From Microbacterium hydrothermale (GTDB lineage Bacteria > Actinomycetota > Actinomycetes > Actinomycetales > Microbacteriaceae): DNA of 64,000 nt. The position numbers and the translations under genes were made by a program. The stretch lies in NCBI RefSeq assembly GCF_004854025.1, contig NZ_STGM01000001.1, positions 682,001-746,000 on the forward strand, written 5' to 3'. The notes under the pieces are model-generated. The model did no database searches, was not told where the DNA came from, and was given only the letters and a program-made list of their open reading frames with translations. This document shows, piece by piece, positions 9,640 through 17,464 of this stretch; the stretch's first letter is position 1; every line of letters starts with the position of its first letter.

Positions 9640-10113
9640 TCAGACGCCGACGCGCGCGAACGCGTCGCGCGAGATGCCCTTCTCGAGCACGGCCTTCGAC
9701 CACTCGCGCGCGCTGTGCAGGCTGTGGTCGCGGTAGTTCCCGCAGCTGAACGCGTCGGTGCCGGGCACGTCGTCCCAGGTGACGTCCTCGGCGATCGCGC
9801 GCAGCGAATCGGAGATCGCTGTGACGAGCGCCTCAACGTCGGGCTCGCCCCACATGATCACGTGGAAGCCGGTGCGGCATCCGAACGGCGAGATGTCGAT
9901 GAGACCGTCGATGCGGTCGCGCACGAGACTCGCGAGCAGGTGCTCGATGGTGTGGAGGCCGCCGGTCGGGATCTCCTGCTCGTTGGGCTGCACCAACCGC
10001 AGGTCGAAGTTGGAGATCACGTCGCCGCGGGGACCGGACTCGGTGCCGATCAGGCGGACGTACGGCGCCAGGACGGCGGTGTGGTCGAGGGTGAAGCTTT
10101 CGACGTCGGCCAT
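9640..10113 (-). CDS. luxS: S-ribosylhomocysteine lyase
   Basis: A 157-aa LuxS, which splits S-ribosylhomocysteine into homocysteine and DPD, the autoinducer-2 precursor. The metal ligands are His54 and His58 in HTIEH and Cys124 in FSCGN; Glu57 and Cys79 in FGCRTGF are the catalytic residues. All are present. A GAAGGGA ribosome-binding site precedes the ATG. It stands alone, with no SAH nucleosidase or methionine synthase next to it. The likely role is activated-methyl-cycle recycling, with AI-2 release possible; the sequence does not tell which matters. Confidence 0.96.
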   Translation of the reverse strand: MADVESFTLDHTAVLAPYVRLIGTESGPRGDVISNFDLRLVQPNEQEIPTGGLHTIEHLLASLVRDRIDGLIDISPFGCRTGFHVIMWGEPDVEALVTAISDSLRAIAEDVTWDDVPGTDAFSCGNYRDHSLHSAREWSKAVLEKGISRDAFARVGV

Positions 10114-10324
10114 GGGAGGGTCCCTTCTCAGGAGGCGGCGGAAACTCCCAGCCTACGGGCGGCCCCGCCCCCGGGCGCCGATCGTGACGCCGTGCGACGC
10201 CGCCGCGCGCGGCGCTCGGCGTGGGCGTATGGCGTGAGTGCCGTCACGCGCGGCGGTGAGCTGTTCGCGCGAGCTCCGGTCGGGGCGACGCGGGGCCCGG
10301 ATGCCAGGCGCTAGGGTCGAGCGC

Positions 10325-10966
10325 GTGCCTGACACCGCTCGCTTCCTCGTCGTCCTCGACGCCGATTCGACCCTAATCCGCAACGAGGTCATCGAACTCC
10401 TCGCCGACGAGGCCGGCCGCGGCGCCGAGGTGGCCGCCGCCACCGAGGCGGCCATGCGCGGCGAGGTCGACTTCGCGACGAGCCTGCGCTCCCGCGTCGC
10501 CGCCCTCACCGGGGTTTCCACCGACGCCTTCGCCCGCGCGATCGCCCGGATCGAACCGACCCCGGGCGTCGACGAACTGGTCGCCGCGGTGCACGAGCGC
10601 GGCGGCGCGGTCGGCGTGGTCTCGGGCGGCTTCCACGAGGTGCTCGACACCGTCGCCCCCGCGCTCGGCGTCGACGTCTGGCGCGCGAACCGCCTCGCCG
10701 TCCGCGACGGCGCGCTCACCGGAGAGGTCGACGGCGAGATCGTGGATGCCGCGGCCAAGGCCGACACGCTGCGCCGGTGGGCCGACGAGTTCGGCGTTCC
10801 CCTGTACCTCACCTTCGCGATCGGCGACGGCGCGAACGACCTCGAGATGATGAAGGTCGCCGGACTCGGGATCGCGTTCAACGCCAAGCCCGCGGTGCGC
10901 CGGCAGGCCGATCTCGTGGTGGGGGACGTCGACCTGGCACAGGTCGTGGCGCTGCTGCCGCGCTGA
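10325..10966 (+). CDS. serB: phosphoserine phosphatase (HAD family)
   Basis: A 213-aa HAD-superfamily phosphatase matching SerB, the last step of serine synthesis. Motif I LDADSTLIRNE gives the nucleophile Asp12 and acid/base Asp14. Motif II is in VVSGGFHEVLD. The C-terminal GDGANDLEMMKVAGLGIAF gives motif IV. It lacks the N-terminal ACT domains of the long forms. GTG 10325 is chosen over an ATG at 10301 because TAGGGT at 10312-10317 ends 7 nt upstream, pointing to a leaderless mRNA. Confidence 0.88.
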   Translation: MPDTARFLVVLDADSTLIRNEVIELLADEAGRGAEVAAATEAAMRGEVDFATSLRSRVAALTGVSTDAFARAIARIEPTPGVDELVAAVHERGGAVGVVSGGFHEVLDTVAPALGVDVWRANRLAVRDGALTGEVDGEIVDAAAKADTLRRWADEFGVPLYLTFAIGDGANDLEMMKVAGLGIAFNAKPAVRRQADLVVGDVDLAQVVALLPR

Positions 10967-11012
10967 GTTCGTCGGGGCGCCGGGGGCGGCGACGTGGCGG
11001 GGCGCCAAGCGG

Positions 11013-11072
11013 GACGGTGAGCGGGGCGCGACGCCGGGCGCGACGGTGAGCGGGGCGCGACGCCGGGCGCGA
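11013..11072. repeat. 29-bp tandem duplication in a GC-rich spacer
   Basis: The sequence beginning GACGGTGAGCGGGGCGCG occurs at 11013 and again at 11042, an exact period of 29 bp, with weaker GGCGCGG-like copies on either side. It lies between serB and the next hydrolase. Confidence 0.8.
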
Positions 11073-11173
11073 TCGCGTGGCGCGGCACCGGGCGCGGCGG
11101 CGTGCCGCGACGCCGATCCCGCGCGACAGGGAGCCCTCTCGACGATGTCGGAGGGGCGTTCTACGCTGCGGTC

Positions 11174-11851
11174 ATGGACGTGATCCTCGTACCCGGTCTC
11201 TGGCTCGACGCCTCCTCTTGGGATGCCGCACTCCCGGCCCTGCGCGCCGCGGGCCACCGCCCGCATCCCCTCACCCTCCCCGGTCCGGCCGCGGGCGACC
11301 TCGTCGTCGACGACTGGGTCGACGCGGTCGTCGCCGAGATCGACCGCCTCGACGCCCCGGTGGTGCTCGTCGGCCATTCCGGCGGCGGCAACGTCGTCTG
11401 GGGAGCCGCCGATCGCCGCCCCGAGCGCGTCCGGCGCGTCGTGCTCGTCGACACCGCGGTGCCCCCGCCCGGCGCGATGATCTCGGAGTTCCCCGTCGAC
11501 GACGGCGTCGTGCACTTCCCCGGGTGGGACTTCTTCGACGACGACGACGTCTCCGACATCGACGACGCCACCCGTCGCCGCACCGCCGCGCAGGTGGTCG
11601 ACGTACCCGGACGCGTCCCGAGCTCGCCGATCACCCTGACCGACGATCGGCGCTACGACATCCCCGTCACGATCCTGTCCGGTCGCCTCGACGCCGAGAC
11701 GCTGCCGCGCATGCTCGCCGAGTGGGAGGCCTTCGCGCGGGAGTTCGAACGTCTCGCCGACGTCGAGGTGGTGCACCTCGACTCCGGCCATTGGCCGCAG
11801 TTCTCCCAGCCGGAGCGCTTCGCGGAGAGGCTCACTGCGTCCGTGAGGTGA
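11174..11851 (+). CDS. alpha/beta hydrolase
   Basis: A 225-aa alpha/beta hydrolase of the EstA/salicylate-esterase-like type. It begins MDVILVPGLWLDASSWD. The nucleophile Ser69 is in GHSGGGN, the acid Asp in the SGRLDAE segment (about 181) and the catalytic His in SGHWPQ near 206. ATG 11174 is preferred because TACGCT at 11162-11167 lies 6 nt upstream. It converges on fabG, with the 65-bp array between them. The substrate is unknown. Confidence 0.85.
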   Translation: MDVILVPGLWLDASSWDAALPALRAAGHRPHPLTLPGPAAGDLVVDDWVDAVVAEIDRLDAPVVLVGHSGGGNVVWGAADRRPERVRRVVLVDTAVPPPGAMISEFPVDDGVVHFPGWDFFDDDDVSDIDDATRRRTAAQVVDVPGRVPSSPITLTDDRRYDIPVTILSGRLDAETLPRMLAEWEAFAREFERLADVEVVHLDSGHWPQFSQPERFAERLTASVR

Positions 11852-11920
11852 CGGGAGGGGCGGAGCGGGGTGTCTGAGCAAGACGCGACTCGCTGTACGG
11901 GCAAGCGCTCCCCGCGCCTA

Positions 11921-12180
11921 GACGTGCTGGCCTCGCCGTCAGTACCCCACGCCGAGGCCGCCGCCCACGGGAATCACCACACCGAGACGTGCTGGCCTCG
12001 CCGTCAGTGCCCCACGCCGAGGCCGCCGCCCACGGGAATCACCACACCGAGACGTGCTGGCCTCGCCGTCAGTGCCCCATCCCGAGACCACCGCCCACGG
12101 GAATCACCCCGCCGGGACGTGCTGTCCGCCCGTCAGTGCCCCATCCCGAGACCGCCGTCGACGGGGATCACCGCGCCGGA
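11921..12180. repeat. four 65-bp tandem units carrying the fabG 3' end
   Basis: Units start at 11921, 11986, 12051 and 12116, each exactly 65 bp. The last is the real fabG terminus (stop at 12133-12135). The other three lie downstream of that stop and still contain a recognisable copy of the C-terminal tail and stop. Unit 3 reads VIPVGGGLGMGH-stop on the minus strand, unit 2 VIPVGGGLGVGH-stop, against VIPVDGGLGMGH-stop in the gene. Units 1 and 2 differ at one base; units 2 and 3 at about seven. The order suggests outward, repeated duplication. Confidence 0.95.
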
Positions 12181-12843
12181 GATATATGCGGCGTCGTCAC
12201 CGGCGAGCCAGGTGACGACTCCCGCGACCTCGTCGGACGAGGCGAACCGGCCCGCGGGGATGTTCTTCTTGTATTCCGCCTGCGTGTCAGCGGGCAGCTC
12301 GGCCGTCATGTCGGTCTCGATGAACCCGGGAGCGACGACGTTCGCGGTGATCCCCCGACCGCCCAGCTCGCGGGTGAGCGAACGCGCGAAGCCGACGAGC
12401 GCGCTCTTGGACGCGGCGTAGTTGATCTGCCCCGCCGAACCGTAGAGTCCCACGACGCTGGAGATCAGGATGACGCGGCCCCAGCGGGCCTTCAGCATCC
12501 CCTTCGACGCGCGCTTGACGACGCGGAACGCCCCGCCGAGGTTCGTGCTGACCACGCTGTCGAAGTCGTCCTCGCTCATGCGCAGGAGGAGGGTGTCTTT
12601 GGTCACCCCGGCGTTCGCGACGACGACGGCGATCGGACCGAGCTCCGCCTCGACCTGCGAGAACGCCGCGTCGACGGCGGCGGCGTCGGTCACGTCGGCG
12701 CGCACCGTGAGCGTGCCCTCGGGGCCCTCACCCGAGCGGGCGGTGACGGCGACCTTCCATCCCTCCGCCACGAAACGCTCGGCGATGGCACGGCCGATGC
12801 CCCGGTTTCCTCCGGTGACGACGACGACGCGGTCCTGGGACAT
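12133..12843 (-). CDS. fabG: 3-oxoacyl-ACP reductase (SDR family)
   Basis: A 236-aa short-chain dehydrogenase. The cofactor motif TGGNRGIG is at 10-17, and NAG at 76-78. Active-site Asn100, Ser128, Tyr141 and Lys145 (YAASK) form the tetrad. The AEYKKNIPAGRF segment and the C-terminal VIPVDGGLGMGH tail are typical of FabG, which reduces 3-oxoacyl-ACP with NADPH in fatty-acid elongation. ATG 12843 is taken because the upstream in-frame extension has no SDR-like sequence. Its last codons and stop form the gene-proximal unit of the 65-bp tandem array. Confidence 0.9.
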   Translation of the reverse strand: MSQDRVVVVTGGNRGIGRAIAERFVAEGWKVAVTARSGEGPEGTLTVRADVTDAAAVDAAFSQVEAELGPIAVVVANAGVTKDTLLLRMSEDDFDSVVSTNLGGAFRVVKRASKGMLKARWGRVILISSVVGLYGSAGQINYAASKSALVGFARSLTRELGGRGITANVVAPGFIETDMTAELPADTQAEYKKNIPAGRFASSDEVAGVVTWLAGDDAAYISGAVIPVDGGLGMGH

Positions 12844-12985
12844 GGCGGAACTCCTGAGATGCGAGGGACGGAATCGCCCCAGCCTACCGAGCGGGGGTCG
12901 GACGACCGTCGATCGGCGGCCGCGAGGTTTGACACGGGACGAGCGGCGCTGGAACGCTGGAACGAGCGCGACGAAAGGGAACACC

Positions 12986-13726
12986 GTGAGCGACGACCGC
13001 ACCCCCGCCTCGAATCGACCCGAGGACACGACGGAGAACGGTACGCCCCTCTCCGCGTCGTCCCCGTCGGAGACTCCTTTCGCTCCCCGCGACGAGTCGA
13101 ACGCTCGCGACGAGACGAGCGCTCGCGACGAGACGAACGGATCGGACTCCGCGGCGCACACCGACGCGGCCGCCGCGCGCGGTTCGGCGGACAGCGCCCC
13201 GGCGGCATCCGCCTACGGCGCGTCATTCGCACCGTACGGCGCGCCTGCCTCGGCCGCCCCGGCGCAGCCCGCGACGCCGCCGTACGACACGACCGGATCG
13301 CAGGAGGTCCCCGCGTACGGCGCTGCCCCCGCGTACGGCGCTCCCCCCGCCCCCGACGCCCCCGCGTACGGCGCCCCGGCCTACAGCGCCCCGGCCTACG
13401 GTGCTCCCGCCTCCGGTGGCGGCGCGTACGGGGCCTCCGGATACGGCATGGCCTCCATGCGCACGAACTCCCTCTCGATCGTGTCGCTCGCGGCATCCCT
13501 CATCGGTCTGCTCGTCATCCCGGTGATCGGCCAGATCGTGGGCATCGTGACCGGCCACATCTCCCTTCGGCAGATCAAGGCGACCGGCGAACGCGGTCGC
13601 GGAATGGGACTCGCCGGCCTGCTGATCGGCTACATCAGCCTCGGCCTCGGACTGCTGTTCGCCGTCGGGATCGCGATCCTCATCGCCGTGACCACCGGGT
13701 CGAGCGGCTCCCGCTACGGCGTCTGA
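12986..13726 (+). CDS. DUF4190-type membrane protein with long YGAP-rich N-terminal domain
   Basis: A 246-aa protein. The first half is hydrophilic and rich in Ser, Thr, Ala and acidic residues, with near-repeats RDE(S/T)(N/S)ARDE. It is followed by an Ala/Pro/Tyr region with repeated AYGAP units (about residues 77-150). The last 90 residues form a DUF4190-like module with two membrane segments (about 160-195 and 205-235) around a GHISLRQIKATGERGRGMG loop. GTG 12986 is preceded by GAAAGGGA. Function is unknown; such proteins are common in actinobacteria and may interact with the cell envelope. Confidence 0.8.
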   Translation: MSDDRTPASNRPEDTTENGTPLSASSPSETPFAPRDESNARDETSARDETNGSDSAAHTDAAAARGSADSAPAASAYGASFAPYGAPASAAPAQPATPPYDTTGSQEVPAYGAAPAYGAPPAPDAPAYGAPAYSAPAYGAPASGGGAYGASGYGMASMRTNSLSIVSLAASLIGLLVIPVIGQIVGIVTGHISLRQIKATGERGRGMGLAGLLIGYISLGLGLLFAVGIAILIAVTTGSSGSRYGV

Positions 13727-13736
13727 TCCTCTCCGG

Positions 13737-13776
13737 CGACATCCCGCCCGCCACCGCGACGGCGGGCGGGATGTCG
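13737..13776 (+). terminator. strong hairpin terminator after the DUF4190 gene
   Basis: A perfect 16-bp stem, CGACATCCCGCCCGCC (13737-13752) with GGCGGGCGGGATGTCG (13761-13776), has an 8-nt loop. It is followed by CTTGTC. Confidence 0.85.
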
Positions 13777-13850
13777 CTTGTCATGACGTCGAGAAGACCG
13801 TCCGCCGAACGCGCCGCCCCTCCCCCGGACGGGCGTACCCTGAGACCACT

Positions 13851-14225
13851 GTGAAGACAAACCGCGCCCAGTCCGCGACGTCGCTCCCCAAGGCTCCCCG
13901 GGAGGACGCCGACAGCCGTTTCGCCAAGTACATGGTGATGATGGGGATCCGCATCGCGTGCTTCATCGCGATGGCGGTCGTCACGCCCTACGGCTGGTAC
14001 ACGTTCGTCTTCGCCGCCGGCGCGATCTTCCTGCCGTACCTCGCGGTCATCGTCGCCAACGTCGGCCAGGATGCCGCCGACACCACCGCCATCAGCCCCG
14101 AGCGGGCGATCGAGGCTCCCCGTCCCGCACCCGCCGCCGCCGCAGCCGGACCCGATGCCCCGGTGGTCATCCGCATCGCCGAGACCCCGCGGCTCGACGC
14201 GCGCGACCGCGACGACCGCTCGTGA
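13851..14225 (+). CDS. DUF3099-domain membrane protein
   Basis: A 124-aa protein with two predicted membrane helices (about 30-48 and 52-75) in a DUF3099-like block beginning DSRFAKYMVMMGIRIACF. A Pro/Ala-rich cytoplasmic tail of about 50 residues follows. The GTG start has a TACCCT hexamer 9 nt upstream (13836-13841) and no clear ribosome-binding site. Its stop overlaps the start of the next small gene (GTGA), so the two are probably co-translated. Function unknown. Confidence 0.75.
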   Translation: MKTNRAQSATSLPKAPREDADSRFAKYMVMMGIRIACFIAMAVVTPYGWYTFVFAAGAIFLPYLAVIVANVGQDAADTTAISPERAIEAPRPAPAAAAAGPDAPVVIRIAETPRLDARDRDDRS

Positions 14226-14428
14226 GCGACGCCCCCGTCGAGTGCTCCCGAGCAGGATGCCGCGACGTCGCGGTCTGGGCCGTGCGGTGGCGCAATCCGC
14301 GCATCCACGCCGCCGACCGCCGCAAGGTGTGGGTCGCGTGCGACGCGCACGTCGCCTACCTGCGGGAGTTCCTCGCGGCTCGCGACTTCCCCGTCGAGGT
14401 CGCGGCGCTGACGGTCGAATCGGCCTGA
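14222..14428 (+). CDS. small Cys/His protein of unknown function
   Basis: A 68-aa protein translated from a GTG that overlaps the stop of the DUF3099 gene by 4 nt. Cys8, Cys13, Cys40 and His43 (CSRAGC and CDAH) could bind one zinc ion. The middle is basic and contains several Trp and Arg residues. I do not recognise a named family. Codon use and the tight coupling support it as a real gene. Confidence 0.6.
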   Translation: MSDAPVECSRAGCRDVAVWAVRWRNPRIHAADRRKVWVACDAHVAYLREFLAARDFPVEVAALTVESA

Positions 14429-14455
14429 GCGCCGACGCGACGTACCCTGGTTGAC

Positions 14456-14572
14456 GTGGATGCGAGGCGTGGAGTGAGCGTGCGCGACGCGAACGGCGCG
14501 GGTGCGACGCCCGCGAACGCGTCACGCGCGGATGCCGTGCGCGCGGACGCACCGCCGGAGGCGGCCGCGTGA
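14456..14572 (+). CDS. possible 38-aa leader ORF upstream of the SURF1 gene
   Basis: A short frame from GTG 14456 encodes 38 residues, mostly Ala, Arg and Asp, and its TGA overlaps the SURF1 GTG (GTGA at 14569-14572). TACCCT at 14443-14448 sits 7 nt before the GTG, the same spacing as at other probable leaderless starts here. It could be a translated leader that feeds ribosomes to the SURF1 start, which lacks a Shine-Dalgarno. No similarity supports it, so it may be only a 5' leader. Confidence 0.35.
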   Translation: MDARRGVSVRDANGAGATPANASRADAVRADAPPEAAA

Positions 14573-15510
14573 GCGCCCGCGAGATGCCCGCCGCCGGACG
14601 CTGGGCGATCTACGTCGGCATCGCCGTCGTCTTCGCGATCGCGTGCGCGTTCCTGTCGAACTGGCAGTTCTCGCGCAACGCCGAACGCAGCGAGCAACTG
14701 CAACTGGTGGCCGAGAACTACGACGCACCGGTCGTCCCCCTCGGCGACCTGCTCTCCCCCGGAGCGGACCTCACCCCCTCCGACGAGTGGCGGCCCGTGC
14801 GCCTCGAGGGGCAGTACCTCGCCGACGAGCAGCTGCTGGTGCGCAACCGCGCGCACGGGGGCTCCGCGGCGTACGAGCAGCTGGTCCCCTTCCGTCTCGA
14901 CGACGGACGCGTCTTCCTCGTCGACCGCGGCTGGCTGCCACCCGGGAATCAGCAGGCCGAGCCCGACGACATCCCCGCTCCCCCCTCCGGAGAGGTGGTC
15001 GTCGAGGTGCGCCTGCGGCCGGGAGAGGCCGCGCCCACCTCGGGCCGGACCGCCGAGGCGGGACAGGTGCCCACCATCAACCTGGGCCTCGTCGCCGAGC
15101 AGACGGGGCCGCTGGAGCAGGGCGCCTACGGACTGCTGATGTCGGAGACCCCCGCGCCGGCGACGGCGCCCCTCGCGGTCGACCCGCCCAGCAACGACCC
15201 CGGGCCCTATCTCTCGTACGCGATCCAGTGGATCCTCTTCGCCGTGATGGGCTTCGGCTTCATCACCTACGTCATCATCAACGAGCGCAAGCTCCGTCGC
15301 GAGGATGCCGAAGAAGACGACGACGCGGATGCCACCGCCACCGCCACCGCCACTGACGCTGACGCTGACGCTGAGGTCGAGGTTGCGGCCGAACCCGTCG
15401 CGGCCGGATCGGGCCGTCGCCGCGTCGACCCGGTCGCTCTGCACCGCGCGCGCAAGCGTCCGCGCGACCGCGACGCCGACGACGAAGACGCCCTTCTCGA
15501 CGCGCACTGA
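14569..15510 (+). CDS. SURF1 family protein (cytochrome c oxidase assembly)
   Basis: A 313-aa SURF1/Shy1-type protein. A membrane helix at about 10-28 is followed by an extracytoplasmic domain with the W(R/Q)PVRLEGQY and FLVDRGWLPPG signatures. A second helix lies at about 228-250. Family members help assemble heme-copper oxidase; ctaA and ctaB lie about 15 kb away. The C-terminal 60 residues are unusual: a simple-sequence tract of Asp-Ala, Ala-Thr and Glu-Val dipeptides, then a basic segment ending DAH. The terminal codons and stop are tandemly repeated just downstream. Confidence 0.85.
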   Translation: MSAREMPAAGRWAIYVGIAVVFAIACAFLSNWQFSRNAERSEQLQLVAENYDAPVVPLGDLLSPGADLTPSDEWRPVRLEGQYLADEQLLVRNRAHGGSAAYEQLVPFRLDDGRVFLVDRGWLPPGNQQAEPDDIPAPPSGEVVVEVRLRPGEAAPTSGRTAEAGQVPTINLGLVAEQTGPLEQGAYGLLMSETPAPATAPLAVDPPSNDPGPYLSYAIQWILFAVMGFGFITYVIINERKLRREDAEEDDDADATATATATDADADAEVEVAAEPVAAGSGRRRVDPVALHRARKRPRDRDADDEDALLDAH

Positions 15511-15581
15511 TCGACGCGCACTGACCGACGCGCACTGACCGGCGCGCACCGACCGACGCGCACCAACCGGCGCACGCGAGC
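15498..15581. repeat. 14-bp tandem array copying the SURF1 terminal codons and stop
   Basis: Units of CGACGCGCACTGAY begin at 15498, 15512, 15526, 15540, 15554 and 15568. The first is the gene's own Asp-Ala-His-stop. The next two are nearly perfect and the last three degenerate. Confidence 0.92.
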
Positions 15582-15630
15582 GACGATCCCGCGCTTTCAC
15601 GCTCGAGACCGTTCGCTCAGCCCCTCGCGC

Positions 15631-17229
15631 TCAGGCCAGCGTGATCAGGTCGGCGTAGTCGCGACCCCAGATGTCCTCGACGCCGTCGGGGAGGATGAGC
15701 ACGCGCTCGGGGTTGAGCGCCTCGACGGCGCCCTCGTCGTGCGAGACGAGCACGACGGCGCCCTCGTAGTGCGCGAGCGCGCCGAGGATCTCCTCGCGCG
15801 AGGCGGGGTCGAGGTTGTTCGTGGGCTCGTCGAGCAGCAGCATGTTCGCCGACGACACCACGAGCGTCGCGAGCGACAGACGGGTCTTTTCTCCACCCGA
15901 GAGCACCCCGGCGGGCTTGAGCACGTCGTCTCCGACGAACAGGAACGAACCGAGCACCTTGCGCGCCTCGGTGGCCGTGATGTGCGGCGCCGACGACATC
16001 ATGTTCTCGAGGACCGACCGGTTCACGTCGAGGTTCTCGTGCTCCTGCGCGTAGTAGCCGATCTTGAGGCCGTGACCCGGCTCGAGCTGGCCGGTGTCGG
16101 GCTGGTCGACGCCCGCGAGGATGCGCAACAGCGTCGTCTTGCCGGCACCGTTGAGGCCCAGGATGACGACGCGCGACCCGCGGTCGATCGCCAGGTCGAC
16201 GTCGGTGAAGATCTCGAGCGACCCGTACGACTTCGACAGACCGGATGCCATGAGCGGCGTCTTGCCGCAGGGCGCGGGCTTCGGGAACCGGAGCTTGGCG
16301 ACGCGCTCGTCCTGACGCACGTCGTCGAGGCCCGACAGCATCTTCTCGGCGCGCGCGACCATCTGGTGCGCGGCCGCGGCCTTCGAGGCCTTCGCGCCGA
16401 AGCGCGCGGCCTGCAGCTGCAACGCCGTGGCCTTCTTCTCGACGTTGGCGCGCTCCTTCTTGCGACGCTCCTCGTCGGCCACCCGCTGGCGCAGGTAGTT
16501 CTTCCAGTTCATGTTGTAGACGTCGATGACCTGGCGGTTGGCGTCGAGGTAGAACACGCGGTTCACCGTCTCGCCGACGAGCTCCACGTCGTGCGAGATC
16601 ACGATGAGCCCGCCCTTGTAGCCCTTGAGGAACTCGCGCAGCCACACGACGCTGTCGGCGTCGAGGTGGTTGGTCGGCTCGTCGAGGATCATCGTCTGCG
16701 CGTCCGAGAAGAGGATGCGCGCGAGCTCGATGCGGCGCCGCTGACCACCCGAGAGGGTCTTCAGCGGCTGGTCGAGGATGCGGTCGGGCAGCGACAGGTT
16801 GTGCGCGATCGAGGCCGCCTCGGCCTCGGCGGCGTAGCCGCCCGCCGCTTCGAACTGCTCGGTGAGGCGCGCGTACTTCTTCATGGCCTTCGCCGCGACC
16901 GCGGCGTCGTCGTCACCCATCGCCATCGACGCCTCGTGCATGCCGAGGGCGAGCGAGCCCAGCCCGCGGGCATCGAGGATGCGCGTACGCGCGAGCATCT
17001 CGGGGTCACCGGATCGCGGATCCTGGGGCAGATACCCCAGTTCGCCGGAGCGGTCGACGCCGCCGTTCGAGGGCAGCAGGTCGCCGGCGAGCACCTTGGT
17101 GAGGGTGGTCTTTCCGGCTCCGTTGCGTCCGACGAGGCCGATCTTGTCGCCGTCGGAGACGCGGAACGCCACGTCGGACATGAGCACGCGGGCGCCCACG
17201 CGGATCTCGAGGTCGTGCACGGCGAGCAC
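15631..17229 (-). CDS. ABC-F family ATPase (ribosome-associated)
   Basis: A 532-aa soluble protein with two ABC ATPase domains and no membrane segment. The first has Walker A GRNGAGKTT, signature LSGGQRRR and Walker B MILDEPTNHLD. The second has GLNGAGKTT, LSGGEKTR and LLLDEPTNNLD. A charged interdomain linker around 240-300 is typical of ABC-F proteins, which act on the ribosomal E-site in translation control or antibiotic protection. The start is taken at GTG 17229; a TATACT -10 (minus strand, 17285-17290) would give a short leader. A GTG three codons downstream is an alternative start. No adjacent antibiotic cluster argues for a housekeeping role. Confidence 0.9.
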   Translation of the reverse strand: MLAVHDLEIRVGARVLMSDVAFRVSDGDKIGLVGRNGAGKTTLTKVLAGDLLPSNGGVDRSGELGYLPQDPRSGDPEMLARTRILDARGLGSLALGMHEASMAMGDDDAAVAAKAMKKYARLTEQFEAAGGYAAEAEAASIAHNLSLPDRILDQPLKTLSGGQRRRIELARILFSDAQTMILDEPTNHLDADSVVWLREFLKGYKGGLIVISHDVELVGETVNRVFYLDANRQVIDVYNMNWKNYLRQRVADEERRKKERANVEKKATALQLQAARFGAKASKAAAAHQMVARAEKMLSGLDDVRQDERVAKLRFPKPAPCGKTPLMASGLSKSYGSLEIFTDVDLAIDRGSRVVILGLNGAGKTTLLRILAGVDQPDTGQLEPGHGLKIGYYAQEHENLDVNRSVLENMMSSAPHITATEARKVLGSFLFVGDDVLKPAGVLSGGEKTRLSLATLVVSSANMLLLDEPTNNLDPASREEILGALAHYEGAVVLVSHDEGAVEALNPERVLILPDGVEDIWGRDYADLITLA

Positions 17230-17428
17230 AGCGAACGTCCGTTCAGTCGGGGAAGGGTGAGAGGCCGAGAGAGGCCAGCCATCCAGTATACGGCGCGCCG
17301 CGAGCGGCCTCGGCGCGACCGCCGTCGCCCGACGGAGGAGACATCGGATGCCGGTACCTCGGCGTCGAGACGATCGCCCGGTTCATCGGCATCCGGGTTT
17401 GCGTTCTCACCCGGAGCCTGACCTAAAC

Positions 17429-17447
17429 TAAGCCTATCCTTACCTAA
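17429..17447. promoter_or_regulatory. DtxR/IdeR-like iron box upstream of the siderophore uptake operon
   Basis: TAAGCCTATCCTTACCTAA matches the 19-bp DtxR/IdeR consensus at about 15 positions. It matches the box at 22616-22634 at 16 of 19. It lies 17 nt before the binding-protein GTG, where a bound repressor would block transcription when iron is sufficient. Confidence 0.8.
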
Positions 17448-17464
17448 CACGCAGGAGGCTCTTC

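Noticed and set aside
11921..12180. CRISPR-like array
   Set aside because: The units are contiguous 65-bp repeats with no spacers, and they derive from the fabG 3' end. No cas genes are nearby.
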